64,000 bases of DNA from Lachnospiraceae bacterium (GTDB taxonomy: Bacteria; Bacillota; Clostridia; Lachnospirales; Lachnospiraceae): assembly GCA_900763175.1 (NCBI GenBank), contig CAAFJI010000200.1, positions 3,161-67,160 on the forward strand. Direction: 5' to 3'. Numbering within the stretch: position 1 is the first letter of the stretch; each line of letters starts with the position of its first letter. The position numbers were made by a program, and so were the translations under genes. Below, piece after piece: positions 51,944-60,737 of this stretch. The notes below the pieces were generated by a model. The model was not told where the DNA came from and did no database searches. It was given only the letters and a program-made list of their open reading frames with translations.

Positions 51944-53650
51944 ATGGCATACAAACGTCTTGGTGACCTGCTGATCGCAGCAGGAACCATTACACCGGAA
52001 GAGCTGGAGGTAGGTCTGGAAAGACAGAAAGAAACCAAAGAACGACTTGGTGCAGCTCTTATTTCAGCAGGAATCATTACAGAGGCAGAGCTGATAGAGG
52101 CCCTTCGTCTTCAGCTTGGTATTGAGTACATAGACCTTTCCAAAACCACAATTCCTATTTCCATGGCACAGGCAGTACCGAAAAATATTGCCAAACAGTT
52201 CCAGGTTGTGCCGGTCCGTATTGTAAAGGACGAGCTGTTTCTTGCAATGAGTGACCCTATGAACTTCTATGCGATCGAGGAAGTAAAGAAGGCTGTCCGT
52301 AAGAAAATTGTGCCTATGATTGCAACTACAGAAGGCGTTAAGCACGCTATTCTGGTTCTTTATGGAAACGAAGGTGCAGCCAGAGCTATTGAGGCTATGA
52401 AGCGAGAAGCACCTGCTGCAGAAGAGAATACAGAGAATAGTGCATTTTCCGGAAATATCCTCAACGACAACATTAACGATGCACCCACCATCCGTCTGGT
52501 AAACTCTATCATTGAGCGAGCGATTCTGGAACGTGCCAGTGATATTCATATTGAGCCTAAGGAAAAGGAGCTCCAGGTACGAATGCGTATCGATGGTGTG
52601 CTCCGCCAGATCCTTACCATCCCCAAGAATCTGCAGAACTCCGTTCTTTCCCGTATTAAGATCATGAGTGGAATGGATATTGCAGAGCGCAGAATCCCGC
52701 AGGATGGACGATTTAATGTAAAAAATAAAAAGGGCGAGTACGACCTTCGTGTTTCCTCCCTGCCAACTGTATACGGTGAGAAAATTGTTGCCCGTCTTCT
52801 TGACAAAAAGGCAGGCTACCTTACGCCGGAGTCCATCGGCTTAGCTGGCTCCAATCTGGAGAAATATAAGCACGCCATCCACTGTACAAGTGGTGTTATC
52901 CTGATCGCAGGACCTACCGGAAGTGGTAAATCCTCTACCATGAATACCATGATTTCCCAGCTGAATACGGAGGAAGTAAATGTGGTAACTCTTGAGGATC
53001 CGGTTGAGTACAACATTGACGGTGTCAACCAGGTACAGATTAATGAGAAGACAGGAATGGATTTTGCCAACGGACTTCGTGCCATTCTTCGACAGGATCC
53101 GGATATCATTGCAGTAGGAGAGATTCGAGACGGAGAGACTGCCCAGATCTGTATGCGTGCCGCAATCACCGGACACGTTGTGCTTTCCACAATCCATACC
53201 AACGATGCAGTGGGAACCATTGAGCGTCTGGAGGATATTGGCGTTGAGCCATATCTGATTGCGACAGCCCTTCGCTGCGTGATTTCCCAGCGACTGGTGC
53301 GAAGAATCTGTCCGAAATGTAAAAAGAGCTATGAGGCCACAGAGGAGGAAGTAAGGCGTCTGGGACTTAGCACGGAGAAAAAGCATATTTTCTATCGTGG
53401 TGAAGGATGTGCAGACTGCTTTAATACCGGATACCGAGGTCGAATCGGTGTGTTTGAGATTTTAGAAATCATGCCGGAAATCAGAACACTGATTTCCCAG
53501 GGAGCGGGAAGAACGGCTATTGAAGAAGAGTTAAACAGTGACAAAAGCCGGTTTAAGACCCTGAAGGAAAATGCCATTGAACTGGTAGAAGAGGGAATCA
53601 CAACAGTAAAGGAAGTACAGCGTGTTATCTATGAGGCTGGAGAAGCATAA
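51944..53650 (+). CDS. pilB: Type IV pilus extension ATPase PilB
   Basis: The 568-residue hexameric ATPase powers pilus assembly on the cytoplasmic face. The N-terminus carries two tandem MshEN-like motifs (residues about 4-27 RLGDLLIAAGTITPEEL and 34-57 RLGAALISAGIITEAEL). The catalytic core has Walker A GPTGSGKS (323-330), the Asp box, Walker B IIAVGEIRD and the His box VVLSTIHTNDA. The zinc site has Cys456, Cys459, Cys489 and Cys492. Length is typical of PilB/GspE. In MshE-type ATPases the N-terminal motifs bind c-di-GMP, so that control is plausible here. The start follows CGAAGGAGAAAAC. Confidence 0.95.
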   Translation: MAYKRLGDLLIAAGTITPEELEVGLERQKETKERLGAALISAGIITEAELIEALRLQLGIEYIDLSKTTIPISMAQAVPKNIAKQFQVVPVRIVKDELFLAMSDPMNFYAIEEVKKAVRKKIVPMIATTEGVKHAILVLYGNEGAARAIEAMKREAPAAEENTENSAFSGNILNDNINDAPTIRLVNSIIERAILERASDIHIEPKEKELQVRMRIDGVLRQILTIPKNLQNSVLSRIKIMSGMDIAERRIPQDGRFNVKNKKGEYDLRVSSLPTVYGEKIVARLLDKKAGYLTPESIGLAGSNLEKYKHAIHCTSGVILIAGPTGSGKSSTMNTMISQLNTEEVNVVTLEDPVEYNIDGVNQVQINEKTGMDFANGLRAILRQDPDIIAVGEIRDGETAQICMRAAITGHVVLSTIHTNDAVGTIERLEDIGVEPYLIATALRCVISQRLVRRICPKCKKSYEATEEEVRRLGLSTEKKHIFYRGEGCADCFNTGYRGRIGVFEILEIMPEIRTLISQGAGRTAIEEELNSDKSRFKTLKENAIELVEEGITTVKEVQRVIYEAGEA

Positions 53651-53704
53651 GGCCGGAGGTGTGGAGAAGCACCTATAATCATAAGACTGGAGATGGAAAA
53701 ACAT

Positions 53705-54748
53705 ATGTATAATATAGAAGAATTAGTTGAAACAGCCAGAAGAACCGGTGCGTCTGATGTACATATCGTGTGTGGACTGCCGCCGAAATTCCGTCTGGAC
53801 GGACAGCTGGAGAGTATGTTCGAGGGAAGGCTGTCAGAGGAAGACTGCGAGCAGCTTTGCAGAGATCTGGCAAGGGAAAGCTATGATAAGCTGGAATACA
53901 CCGGAGAGCTGGATTTTTCCAGAGAGCTTCGTGGAATCCGCTGCAGATGTCACGTTTTCCGGCAGCAGGGCAAGGTATCTGCTGCTGTCCGTTTGTTAAG
54001 CGAGAGCATCCCCAGACTGGATTCCCTTGGACTTCCGCCCTCAGCATTGGAATTTACCAGACTGCATAAGGGGATTGTGCTTGTAACTGGTGAGACTGGC
54101 TCCGGTAAATCTACTACTTTGGCTGCAATGCTGGATGAGATCAACCATACAAGAAAAAATCATATTGTCACGTTGGAGGATCCTATCGAGTATGTCTATA
54201 CGCCGGACCTCTGCGTGATCAATCAGCGTGAGGTGGGAAAAGATACTGCAAGCTTTTCCGAGGGTCTGCGTGCCAGCCTTCGTGAAGATCCTGACGTTAT
54301 CCTCATCGGTGAGATGCGAGACAAGGACACCATTGAAACTGCGATCACAGCAGCTGAAACAGGTCATCTCGTATTCGGAACTCTTCATACAGGAAGTGCT
54401 TCTGATGCCATTGACCGTATGGTACAGGTTTTTCCGGAGGGAATGCAGAACCAGATCCGTCTCCAGCTTTCCATGACCCTGATGGCAGTTATTTCCCAGC
54501 AGCTTGTGAAGAGAAAGGTAGGTGGCCGTGTCCTTGCCAGTGAAGTCATGGTTGTGACAGATGGCATCCGAAATATGATTCGCGGCGGAAACACACCACA
54601 GATCGCAAATGCCATTGCAACAAGCGCAGGAATCGGAGGACAGACCATGGACCAGTCTCTGGTATCTCTTGTCCGCTCCAGACAAATTGACAAAAACGTG
54701 GCAGTAGATCATGCAAATGACGTGATTTATGTGAAAAAAAATGCGTGA
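53705..54748 (+). CDS. pilT: Type IV pilus retraction ATPase PilT
   Basis: The 347-residue ATPase disassembles the pilus and drives retraction. It has the PAS-like N-domain (GASDVHIVCGLPPKFRLDG), Walker A GETGSGKST (129-137), Walker B DVILIGEMRD, the His box LVFGTLHTGSA, and the C-terminal retraction motif as GIRNMIRG (family AIRNLIRE). Length fits PilT. An in-frame ATG at 53693 overlaps the GGAG ribosome site, so ATG 53705 (MYNIEELVE) is preferred. Presence of PilT means the pili should be dynamic, giving twitching, DNA uptake or adhesin retraction. Confidence 0.94.
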   Translation: MYNIEELVETARRTGASDVHIVCGLPPKFRLDGQLESMFEGRLSEEDCEQLCRDLARESYDKLEYTGELDFSRELRGIRCRCHVFRQQGKVSAAVRLLSESIPRLDSLGLPPSALEFTRLHKGIVLVTGETGSGKSTTLAAMLDEINHTRKNHIVTLEDPIEYVYTPDLCVINQREVGKDTASFSEGLRASLREDPDVILIGEMRDKDTIETAITAAETGHLVFGTLHTGSASDAIDRMVQVFPEGMQNQIRLQLSMTLMAVISQQLVKRKVGGRVLASEVMVVTDGIRNMIRGGNTPQIANAIATSAGIGGQTMDQSLVSLVRSRQIDKNVAVDHANDVIYVKKNA

Positions 54749-54762
54749 AAGGTGGATGAGAA

Positions 54763-55977
54763 GTGGCAGCATATAAGTATACAGCCATATCGAAAAGCGG
54801 AGTAAAGGTTTCCGGCGTAGTAGAGGGCTTTAATGAGTTTGATGCGGTTGACCGTATCAAGCAGGACTGTGACATTGTTCTGAAGCTTACAGAGGTGGAA
54901 GAAAAGAAGCCGGGACTTCTGAATATGGAAATCGGTGGAAACAAGCTGAATGCGAAAGCTTTTTCCCTTATGTGCTCTCAGTTTTCCATTATTCTCCAGT
55001 CTGGTATTCCCATTGGCCGTACTGTGCGGCTGATCGGAGATAAAATGACAGATAAGAAACTGAAGGGCATTTTGAAAAAGGTTGCCGAGGATGTAGAGGC
55101 CGGTCGAAGCGTGGCTCTTAGCTTCCAGGAAAGAGGGGGAAAGCTTCTTCCGGCTGTTTTCATTGAAACCATCCGTGCAGGTGAGGAATCCGGTAATCTG
55201 GCAAGGGCCTTTGAAACCATGTACCAGCATTATGACAAGCAGGTAAAAATGCGTGCAAAGGTGCGGAATGCCTTGATCTATCCGGTGTTTGTCCTTGCTC
55301 TTTCCGTTGTAGTTGTTATTGTCCTGATGGTAAAGGTTGTGCCTACATTTATTGACATTTTTGCATCCTATGACGCAGAGTTGCCAATGATCACACAGTC
55401 CCTGATCTGGCTCTCCAATTTTTTCCGGAAATATATTTTGTGGATTACGGTGTTTTTTGCAGCTGTTGTGATTGCGTTTAAGCTTTATGCAAACACAGAA
55501 AGCGGCCGACTGAAGGTTGCCAAAATGGCGTTGAAGATACCGGTCCTTGGCAATGTCTCCATGCTTAGTGCAGCCAGTGAGTTTGCAGCTAATCTTACGA
55601 CTCTGATTGGCGCCGGCCTTCAGCTGACGAAGGCAGTAAGCATCACGGCAAAGGTAATCAATAATTATTATATCAGCCAGTGCGTTGGAAAGATGACTTC
55701 CAGGCTGGAAGAAGGTCGTTCTTTGGGAGATTGTATGAGAGAAGCAAACTGCTTACCTGCTATTCTGGTGGATATGACAGCAGTTGGAGAAGAAACTGGT
55801 GAACTGGAGGGTACCTTGCATACAGTATCGGGTTATTATGAATCTGAGCTGGATATGGCAGTACAGGATGTGTTGAAAAAACTGGAACCAACCCTTCTGG
55901 TCTTCATGGCGGGAATTGCCGGCTATATCGTTCTGGCAGTTTATATTGCCATGTTCCAGATGTATGCGGTTATGTAA
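54763..55977 (+). CDS. pilC: Type IV pilus inner-membrane platform protein PilC
   Basis: This 404-residue protein consists of two T2SSF domains, each a cytoplasmic helical bundle with membrane helices (about 170-195, 220-240, 370-395). Conserved sequences are AYKYTAISKSGVKVSG, SFQERGGKLLPAVFIETIRAGEESG and MREANCLPAILVDMTAVGEETGELE. It couples PilB/PilT motion to pilin insertion. The start is GTG, supported by the family's AYKY beginning; the ribosome site GGTGGATGAG is weak. It lies 14 bp after pilT. Confidence 0.94.
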   Translation: MAAYKYTAISKSGVKVSGVVEGFNEFDAVDRIKQDCDIVLKLTEVEEKKPGLLNMEIGGNKLNAKAFSLMCSQFSIILQSGIPIGRTVRLIGDKMTDKKLKGILKKVAEDVEAGRSVALSFQERGGKLLPAVFIETIRAGEESGNLARAFETMYQHYDKQVKMRAKVRNALIYPVFVLALSVVVVIVLMVKVVPTFIDIFASYDAELPMITQSLIWLSNFFRKYILWITVFFAAVVIAFKLYANTESGRLKVAKMALKIPVLGNVSMLSAASEFAANLTTLIGAGLQLTKAVSITAKVINNYYISQCVGKMTSRLEEGRSLGDCMREANCLPAILVDMTAVGEETGELEGTLHTVSGYYESELDMAVQDVLKKLEPTLLVFMAGIAGYIVLAVYIAMFQMYAVM

Positions 55978-55988
55978 GGGAAAAAACA

Positions 55989-56783
55989 ATGTCTATTTAT
56001 GATGATTCATTTTTTATGATCTACTGTTGTGTGCTGGCAGGAATTTTCGGCGCAGTTCTGGGGTCTTTTCTGAACTGTACGGCCTGGCGGATCGCACATG
56101 GGGAATCCTTTGTAAAGGGGAGGAGTCACTGTACAAGCTGCGGCCATGTTCTGGGATTCCCGGATCTGGTCCCCGTGTTTTCCTGGCTGCTTCTTGGGGG
56201 AAAATGCCGTTATTGTAAGACAAAGATAAGTCCGCAGTATATGCTGACAGAGCTGTTTTTTGCAGCAGTCAGCGTGCTCAGCCTGATGCGTTTTGATTTG
56301 TCTGGGGAATATGTGAGAAATATGATTCTTGCCTGTTGCCTGTTCTGCCTGTCTCTGGTAGATCTGGAAATTTTTGAAATCCCCAATGAATGCGTATTGC
56401 TTCCGGCTATTGCCTGGGCTGCGGCGGTTCCGTTTATGGATATGAGCAAAACAGACGTACTGGTTCATATAATTTCCGGTGCAGGATATGGCATTGGGAT
56501 GTTGATACTTGTGCTGATTTTTGATAAAATTCTTGGCAGGGAAACAATGGGCGGGGGCGATCTGAAGCTTTTTGCCCTTATGGGCCTGTACCTGGGTGTG
56601 GCGGCATCTTTATTTGCCCTGTTTTTTTCCTGTATTCTGGGGCTCCTTATGGGAGCTGTGCAGAATCGGTATGGGAAAGGAAAAAGTACGCCCATTCCTT
56701 TTGGTCCGGCAATCGCACTGGCTTTTTACGCAATGCTGTTATATGGTGACGGGCTGGTGAGCTGGTATCTGGGGTTGCTTTAA
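55989..56783 (+). CDS. pilD: Prepilin peptidase PilD
   Basis: The 264-residue polytopic aspartic protease cleaves prepilin leaders and N-methylates the new N-terminus. The N-terminal methylase region has GSFLNC and the four zinc cysteines Cys48, Cys51, Cys73, Cys76. The catalytic aspartates are Asp125 (LVDLEIFEIPNE) and Asp191 (GGGDLK). It should process the giant adhesin, the three pseudopilins and the major pilin. The start has a moderate AAGGGAA site. Confidence 0.94.
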   Translation: MSIYDDSFFMIYCCVLAGIFGAVLGSFLNCTAWRIAHGESFVKGRSHCTSCGHVLGFPDLVPVFSWLLLGGKCRYCKTKISPQYMLTELFFAAVSVLSLMRFDLSGEYVRNMILACCLFCLSLVDLEIFEIPNECVLLPAIAWAAAVPFMDMSKTDVLVHIISGAGYGIGMLILVLIFDKILGRETMGGGDLKLFALMGLYLGVAASLFALFFSCILGLLMGAVQNRYGKGKSTPIPFGPAIALAFYAMLLYGDGLVSWYLGLL

Positions 56784-56876
56784 AAGGATGCGGACAGCTG
56801 CCTGCAATCTGGGAATTGTTTTCGGACTGCAAAAGAGAAAATACAGGCAAATGACATAGAATAGAAGAGGTTTGTT

Positions 56877-58631
56877 ATGGCAAAAACGTGTCTAGGAATT
56901 GATATTGGAAAGGATCAGCTGAAGCTGGTACTTATGAAAGGCGAAACCATTCATAAGGTGGTATCTGTGCAGATGCCGGAGGGCCTTTTGAAGGAAGGCA
57001 GGATTGTTTCCGTGGAGACTACGGGAGAGCTTATCCGTAAAGCCATGAAGGAGCACAAGATTCGCAGTAAGGAAGCGGCGGTTGTGGTTTCTTCAGGAAT
57101 CTGCTTCCTGCGTAATGTAACGATGCCGGTGATGACAGCGGAGCAGCTGGTTTATAACCTGCCATATGAGTTTCGTGACTATATTACAGATGAGCTGAAG
57201 AAATATGTGTTTGATTATTCTGTAAATTCAGCTCAGGGCGTGGTTCCTTTGAAGGCTTCCCGCAAGAAGCTGAAGAAAAAGAAGGGGCAGGAAAAGGAAA
57301 TTCTGGAAGAGGAGATGACAGAGCGCCGGGAGATGGAGCTTCTGGCGGCAGCAGTTCCTCTGGAGGCAATGGATGATATCCGTCTCATGCTGAGAAAGGC
57401 GGGCCTAAGGCTTACCATGGCTGCACCGGAGGTGTCTGCCTGTGAGACCTTGCTTAGCCGGAAGCTGAGAAACAATCCGGATAAAGAGAAGGAGTACGGA
57501 ATCCTGGATCTGGGAAGTACATCCAGCCGCCTTTTGATCTTCAAGGGCTGTCACCATCAGGTTACCCGTGTCATTGAGCGTGGTATGGAGCAGGTAGAAG
57601 AGCTTTTGGCTGACTATTTTCATATTGATATTCATCTGGCACATACCTGGCTTCTTGCCAACCATGAGGACTGTGTGAACAGTGACGTGTGCAGGGACGC
57701 TTTTTCCCAGATCAGTGTAGAGCTGATGCGTGCGCTGAACTTCTACCAGTTCAGTAACCCGGACAGCAGACTGGAGGACATCTGGCTTTGCGGAGGCGGC
57801 GCCTCGATTCCGGCAATGCGGGAAAGTCTGACAGAGAATTTGCAGGTTAACATTCACGATGCCAGTGAGCTTGTGGAGGGAATGGCCGGAAATAAGGAGG
57901 CGGAGAATACCTCCCTGAATCTGCTGGCTGCCGGTATTGCTCTTTCCAGGACGATGCATGAATCCCGCAAGCAGATTAACCTTGCTCTGGCAGGAGTAAA
58001 GAAGAATCACTATCTGGTTGCGATTCCGGCAAGTGCAGCGATCATTGCCATGGCGGGGGTGCTGGGAAAGGTTGCGGTGGCAGATCGTCTGGTCACAGTG
58101 AGCTCCCAGCAGAGTATTTCTTCTGATCTGCAGAAGCAGGTGGATGATATTACAGCGTACATAGACAGCTTCGGGGATCTGCAGGAAACTTATGCACATT
58201 ATACGTATCAGGGGCTGACCCCGGATGAGCTTAGCTATGCCAACCGTCCGGAGGTGCTGAAGCTTTTGAAGGATGTGATTTTCCCAAAGGTTGTGGTAAG
58301 CAGCTGGAGTGTCAGCGGAAATCAGCTTACCTTGCCGGTTACCGGCACCACTCTTGCAGATATTAACAGGCTGGTGCAGGAACTGGACCAGGAGAAGATC
58401 GTAGATTATTGTACGGTGACGACGGCGGTTTCAGATGAAACAGAGGAAAAAGGCGAGACAGTAACCGGACAGCTTACGATTTATTTGAATGATCTGAGTG
58501 CAATCGCTGAGGAGGATGGCGAGGTTACATCTGGAGACAGCGCTGATACCGGAGATGCATCTGGAGAGGCGGACAATACAGATATAGATGATACAGCTGA
58601 TACACAGGAGAATGCAGGGGGTAATGAGTAA
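56877..58631 (+). CDS. pilM: PilM-PilN fusion protein
   Basis: In this 584-residue protein, residues 1-360 form the actin-like PilM ATPase (LGIDIGKDQLKLVLM, EYGILDLGSTSSRLLIF, IWLCGGGASIPAM). From about 365 the sequence becomes PilN-like: a short INLAL motif, a membrane helix near residues 378-400, then a periplasmic-type helical and ferredoxin-like domain to about 530, and an acidic Asp/Thr/Gly tail. In most systems PilM binds the cytoplasmic INLLP-type peptide of a separate PilN; here both are one chain. It overlaps the next gene by 1 bp. Confidence 0.85.
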   Translation: MAKTCLGIDIGKDQLKLVLMKGETIHKVVSVQMPEGLLKEGRIVSVETTGELIRKAMKEHKIRSKEAAVVVSSGICFLRNVTMPVMTAEQLVYNLPYEFRDYITDELKKYVFDYSVNSAQGVVPLKASRKKLKKKKGQEKEILEEEMTERREMELLAAAVPLEAMDDIRLMLRKAGLRLTMAAPEVSACETLLSRKLRNNPDKEKEYGILDLGSTSSRLLIFKGCHHQVTRVIERGMEQVEELLADYFHIDIHLAHTWLLANHEDCVNSDVCRDAFSQISVELMRALNFYQFSNPDSRLEDIWLCGGGASIPAMRESLTENLQVNIHDASELVEGMAGNKEAENTSLNLLAAGIALSRTMHESRKQINLALAGVKKNHYLVAIPASAAIIAMAGVLGKVAVADRLVTVSSQQSISSDLQKQVDDITAYIDSFGDLQETYAHYTYQGLTPDELSYANRPEVLKLLKDVIFPKVVVSSWSVSGNQLTLPVTGTTLADINRLVQELDQEKIVDYCTVTTAVSDETEEKGETVTGQLTIYLNDLSAIAEEDGEVTSGDSADTGDASGEADNTDIDDTADTQENAGGNE

Positions 58632-59254
58632 TGAAGATCATGAGCCGTGATTTTACCACAAAGGAAAAAGTATTACTTCTCATATTAGCTGCAATTCTGA
58701 TCCTGGCGGGCTATTATCTGTTTGTGGACCAGCCGGTGCGCAGCGCCCTTGACAGTGCCAAAAGCCAGCAGGAGGAGCTGAACACGGAGCTGGTTGTTTT
58801 ACAGTCAAGAGCAGCATCCCTTTCCAGTATGCAGAGCGAACTGGATGATATTGAAAAAAGCGGAAAGCTGGGAAAGATGGGAAGCTACAACAACTCCAAA
58901 GCTGAGCTGGATGAGTTGAACGATATTTTGAAAGAAACAAAAGCTTATGACATCAATTTTAATGATGTGACAAGAGATGGAGATTTGATCCGCAGGTCTT
59001 TCAGCCTGACCTATACGGCACCGGACTATGACAAGGCAGCAGATATTATCACACAGTTGTGTGAAGGTGAGTGGCGCTGCCTGATCAGTGACCTGCAGTT
59101 TATTGCAGACAAGGATAATCTGGAAGAGGGAGATGTAAAGGTAGGTGTGACAGCTACCTTCTATGAGACAATGGAAGGCGGAACACCAGACAGCGGACTT
59201 CCGGCAGATACGTCTGGAACATCTGATATTTCCGGAACATCAGTTGACTGGTAA
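58631..59254 (+). CDS. pilO: PilO-like pilus assembly protein
   Basis: The 207-residue protein has a short cytoplasmic N-terminus, one membrane helix (about residues 15-32, VLLLILAAILILAGYYLF), a coiled coil to about 85 and an alpha/beta domain. This is the PilO layout, and PilO normally pairs with PilN. The Ser/Gly/Asp-rich tail is extra. Identification rests on topology and the position directly after PilM-N. No PilP or secretin is present, as expected in a Gram-positive cell. Confidence 0.78.
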   Translation: MKIMSRDFTTKEKVLLLILAAILILAGYYLFVDQPVRSALDSAKSQQEELNTELVVLQSRAASLSSMQSELDDIEKSGKLGKMGSYNNSKAELDELNDILKETKAYDINFNDVTRDGDLIRRSFSLTYTAPDYDKAADIITQLCEGEWRCLISDLQFIADKDNLEEGDVKVGVTATFYETMEGGTPDSGLPADTSGTSDISGTSVDW

Positions 59255-59354
59255 AAGCAGAGACTGATAAAAGCGAAGACTGGTCAGATTTCCTGGTTGA
59301 GCGTGGGGAAGAAAAAAGAAAACCATATTTTATATGGCTGGGAGGGCAGTTATT

Positions 59355-60068
59355 ATGCTGCGTGCAGCAATCATTGACAGGCTGAAAGAGCACAGAGATT
59401 ACATTCGGGCAGGGCTTTTGGATTTTGAGACAGAAATACAGGTAAGTGATTTCTCAAATGAATATGATTATCTGGAAAATCTCAATGAAGATGCTTCTTC
59501 GTTTGATATTTTGCTGCTGAATACTACGATTCGCCGTGAGGGGGATGGAGTGCAGCTGGCGGCCAGAGTGCGGGCAAGGAACCGGAAGGTGATGATCTGC
59601 TTTATCACGGATTCCCAGCGTTACTATGCGGAAGCCTTCTCTGTGTTTGCCACAGGCTATCTGCTCTATCCTTTTGATATAAGTGAGCTGCACAACTGTA
59701 TCACATTTTTCTGGCAGAAACCAAATATGGAGAGGAGAGCCTCTTTGATGATCAAAGAGGCCGGTGGAAGCTACCGCCGTGTTTACTGCAGAAATATTCT
59801 TTATTTGGAAAGCGTCAATCGTAAGGTGATTTTTCACCTGGATTCAGGGGAATGTGTGGAGAGCTATGCCAAGCTGGACGAAGTGGAAAACCAGCTTCCC
59901 GGAAAATTGTTTTTACGCTGTCATCAAAGCTATATTATAAGTCTGTATTTTGTGGAAAAGATGGACAGCAGCAAGTTTATCGTGCAGTCTGAGGAAGTTC
60001 CCATTTCAAGGAGATATCAGAAGATTGCCAGGGAAATTTATTATGATTATATGTTTGAAAAGATGTAA
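59355..60068 (+). CDS. LytTR-type regulator with degenerate receiver domain
   Basis: The 237-residue protein has a CheY-like N-terminal domain and a C-terminal LytTR DNA-binding domain (about 135-237: VYCRNILYLESVNRKV, FLRCHQSYIISLYFVEKM). The receiver lacks key residues: the phosphoacceptor Asp is Asn56 (DILLLNTTI), the acidic pair is reduced to Asp8, and the conserved Lys is Tyr (LLYPFD). Ordinary phosphorylation is therefore unlikely. GGGAGGG precedes ATG 59355; an in-frame ATG at 59334 has no site. It follows the pilus assembly genes and precedes the pilin, so pilin control is a reasonable inference. Confidence 0.85.
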   Translation: MLRAAIIDRLKEHRDYIRAGLLDFETEIQVSDFSNEYDYLENLNEDASSFDILLLNTTIRREGDGVQLAARVRARNRKVMICFITDSQRYYAEAFSVFATGYLLYPFDISELHNCITFFWQKPNMERRASLMIKEAGGSYRRVYCRNILYLESVNRKVIFHLDSGECVESYAKLDEVENQLPGKLFLRCHQSYIISLYFVEKMDSSKFIVQSEEVPISRRYQKIAREIYYDYMFEKM

Positions 60069-60142
60069 GCGTTATATAGGCATATTTTGCTAAAAAAACA
60101 ACAAAAAACAACATAAATATTCCAATTTCGACAAAAAAATGG

Positions 60143-60197
60143 TTATAATCAACATTTACTGTACAAAACTGGTGAATGTTGTTATAATAAACACATT
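60143..60197 (+). promoter_or_regulatory. Duplicated -10 promoter region upstream of the pilin transcription unit
   Basis: TTATAATCAACATT (60143-60156) and TTATAATAAACACATT (60182-60197) are near-direct repeats 39 bp apart, each with a perfect TATAAT. The second has a fair -35 (TGTACA, 60160-60165, 17 bp). They would drive the GHKL-like gene and pilA, and are candidate targets of the LytTR protein upstream. Confidence 0.5.
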
Positions 60198-60222
60198 CTG
60201 AGAGAAAGGAGCGTAATGGACG

Positions 60223-60675
60223 GTGGCGGTACGAAGGCGGGATACCATCGATAGAGTGAATCGGAGACAGAACAGATGCTTTTATACGTCGTATTCTGAG
60301 ATGAATGAAGTGTTAAACAGATTTGCAGCGGAAGCGGAAGCGGACGACATTTGGATATCTGCTGAGGTTCGAGATCTGAAGGAGAATCGATTGGGAGAGC
60401 GGCTTTGCCAGATCGTGAGTATGGCTCTTGATACGGCCAGGCACAATTGTATCGAGACGACTTCCCCCAAAGGAAGATACATACGAATCCGGAGCAGGGA
60501 GATGCAGCAGCAGATGTTGTTTAAAATCCAGTTTTCCTGTGAAGACCGTATGATCCGGGAATTTGACAAGAACATCGTCAGAATGCGTGATCTTATTGAG
60601 TCCTACGACGGCTATTTGAAAATTCAGTTAGATGGAGACGTTGGAAACATCAAGATCGCAATTCCAGATGTCTGA
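60223..60675 (+). CDS. Degenerate GHKL ATPase-like protein
   Basis: This 150-residue protein starts with GTG behind AAGGAG (60207-60212). The region GERLCQIVSMALDTARHNC followed by GRYIRIRSREMQQQMLFKIQFSC resembles the start of AgrC-type GHKL domains (leucine-rich N-box helix and following strands). The N-box asparagine is missing and no clear G-boxes are visible, so ATP binding is doubtful. There is no membrane sensor. It may be a remnant or an adaptor partner of the LytTR protein. Confidence in the gene is good, in the family moderate. Confidence 0.65.
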   Translation: MAVRRRDTIDRVNRRQNRCFYTSYSEMNEVLNRFAAEAEADDIWISAEVRDLKENRLGERLCQIVSMALDTARHNCIETTSPKGRYIRIRSREMQQQMLFKIQFSCEDRMIREFDKNIVRMRDLIESYDGYLKIQLDGDVGNIKIAIPDV

Positions 60676-60737
60676 TTCATCGAATCCCAGGCGCTTCAGA
60701 ATCTTAAAAATGAAAAATTTATTAGGAGGCACTTGAA

